DNA from: Liolophura sinensis
Taxonomy: Eukaryota > Mollusca > Polyplacophora > Chitonida > Chitonidae
Direction: 5' to 3'
Length of the DNA stretch: 60,000 nucleotides
Assembly (NCBI RefSeq): GCF_032854445.1
Contig: NC_088295.1
Span: 88,520,644 to 88,580,643, forward strand
Under the pieces are notes generated by a model. It made no database searches and was not told where the DNA came from. It saw only the letters and a list, made by a program, of their open reading frames with translations. Below, in pieces: positions 59,104 through 60,000 of the stretch. Every line of letters begins with the position of its first letter. Position 1 is the stretch's first letter. Both the position numbers and the translations under genes were made by a program.

Positions 59104-59240
59104 AGCTCAGACTGGCTTCCTCTGCAGAGGTATGGCTGCAGATGGCCATAGATTTCCCCCACCATAATGCTGGTTGTCGTCATACAAATGAAAGTTTCTT
59201 CAGTGCAGCGCGAAACACCAGTCAGATGAATAAATAATAA
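59104..59240 (+). mobile_element. Diverged SINE copy
   Basis: Gactggcttcctctgcagag, gatttcccccaccataatgc and gcgaaacaccagtcagatga with an (AAAT)n-like tail match the main SINE from mid-body on, with many changes and a deletion. It lies between two parts of the minisatellite. Confidence 0.7.
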
Positions 59241-59644
59241 AATGTGAAGCTAATACTCATAGCCCCAGCCTGTCATATTCAATCAAAATAGTTTGCCGCT
59301 CTAAGACAACATTAAGTTTTCCAGCTGGAGGACTACTCGTGGTGTCGCAGGTGTAAAGGGAGTAACTCAGTACACAGCATATACATGTAAACGCACTCAG
59401 ATCGAATGCGTTTCGTTGGTTATTTCATTTGAATAGGAAGCACATGCGTTAATAAGAACAGACTGAACTTCCATAAGTTTCGGTTTGGTGAGGGACAGTG
59501 CAGATGTCCCGGTCCAGACACAGTATTGAATAAAAAGGGAAAACAAATATATCCGATAATAAGTTATCAGAAAATAATTTCCCAAAACTAAAATTATGTT
59601 CACAAAACATGCAAATGGTAATCAGTATTGCTAGCACAGCTGAA

Positions 59645-59735
59645 AATGCTGTGGTGTTAACAACCCAGTGAAGTACCCTGGTTTCCAGAACTCATTGAGG
59701 TGCTGTCCTTTTTGGAACACTGAGTGAGAGTGTCA
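59645..59735. repeat. Second block of the exon-20-side minisatellite
   Basis: Aacccagtgaagtaccctgg and cagaactcattgaggtgctg match units of the array at 58372-58905, separated from it by about 740 bp of other sequence. Confidence 0.65.
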
Positions 59736-60000
59736 GTGAAATGTAAATGCGTTTCTTTAATTAGCAAAGAGCTTGGCTAGCAAACATACAAGGGCAACTA
59801 TACATGACCATACACTGTATACATACAGGTGTAATTCTTTCAGTATTATACTGAAGTACTTTAAACAATGACTAGTAAAAATGTGTATGCCTGGAGTAAG
59901 TTTGAAAGCTACAAATTCCATGTCTATCAGATGATAGATGGTGGTTCTTAGAAGACAAAACTTGGTTGACATGTTAATATGGTCTATCATGAAGTCTAAC

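Larger units (their letters stand above)
58274..60000 (+). other. Start of the next myosin intron
   Basis: 1.7 kb with no coding exon recognised. It holds a degenerate minisatellite, a diverged SINE copy and, from about 59740, nothing I can name. Confidence 0.7.

Noticed and set aside
58274-60000. Next myosin exon (converter, LLENVRVRRAG-like)
   Set aside because: I searched by pattern on the + strand and found no match. The exon must lie beyond 60000.

Overview
This is animal nuclear DNA: intron-rich genes with GT-AG splice sites, AT-rich introns, tRNA-derived SINEs, DNA transposons and many minisatellites. The words TACATGTA and TAGGCCTA recur throughout. The dominant SINE has a tail ending in AAAACACCAATCAAATAAA, which I associate with molluscs and related lophotrochozoans. 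My best guess is a mollusc, with a brachiopod or other lophotrochozoan possible. The sequence alone does not fix the species.

Two genes are clear, both on the + strand. Positions 356-2272 hold the last three coding exons of a receptor-type guanylate cyclase: the end of the catalytic domain, the C-terminal tail and the stop codon. After about 6.7 kb of repeat-rich intergenic DNA comes a CpG-rich block at about 8990-9237 ending in a strong splice donor, the likely promoter and 5' leader exon of the second gene. That gene is a class I unconventional myosin of the Myo1a/1b type. Twenty coding exons between 23471 and 58273 encode 618 complete codons of the motor domain (plus two bases), up to just before the converter. 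The lever arm (IQ motifs) and TH1 membrane-binding tail must lie beyond the window.

The myosin reading frame was rebuilt exon by exon and all phases match. It has a 14-nt microexon and a strong candidate 72-nt cassette exon that would add 24 residues to actin-binding loop 2. The P-loop, switch I, switch II and an acidic TEDS residue are all present.

The rest is accessory DNA. There are nine copies of one tRNA-type SINE, four with 11-12 bp target-site duplications. There is one 365-bp copy of a second SINE with a related 3' tail and a possible third family. There are two copies of a TIR element with TTAAAGGAG-like ends, a TIR element in myosin intron 2, a 645-bp inverted repeat, and a decayed mariner-like element sitting inside a satellite array. 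At least a dozen minisatellites are present.

The most unusual pattern is that two of these minisatellites start exactly at a 5' splice site, one in each gene. They carry serial copies of the donor: a 48-bp unit after the cyclase exon and a 68-bp unit that duplicates the end of myosin exon 8.
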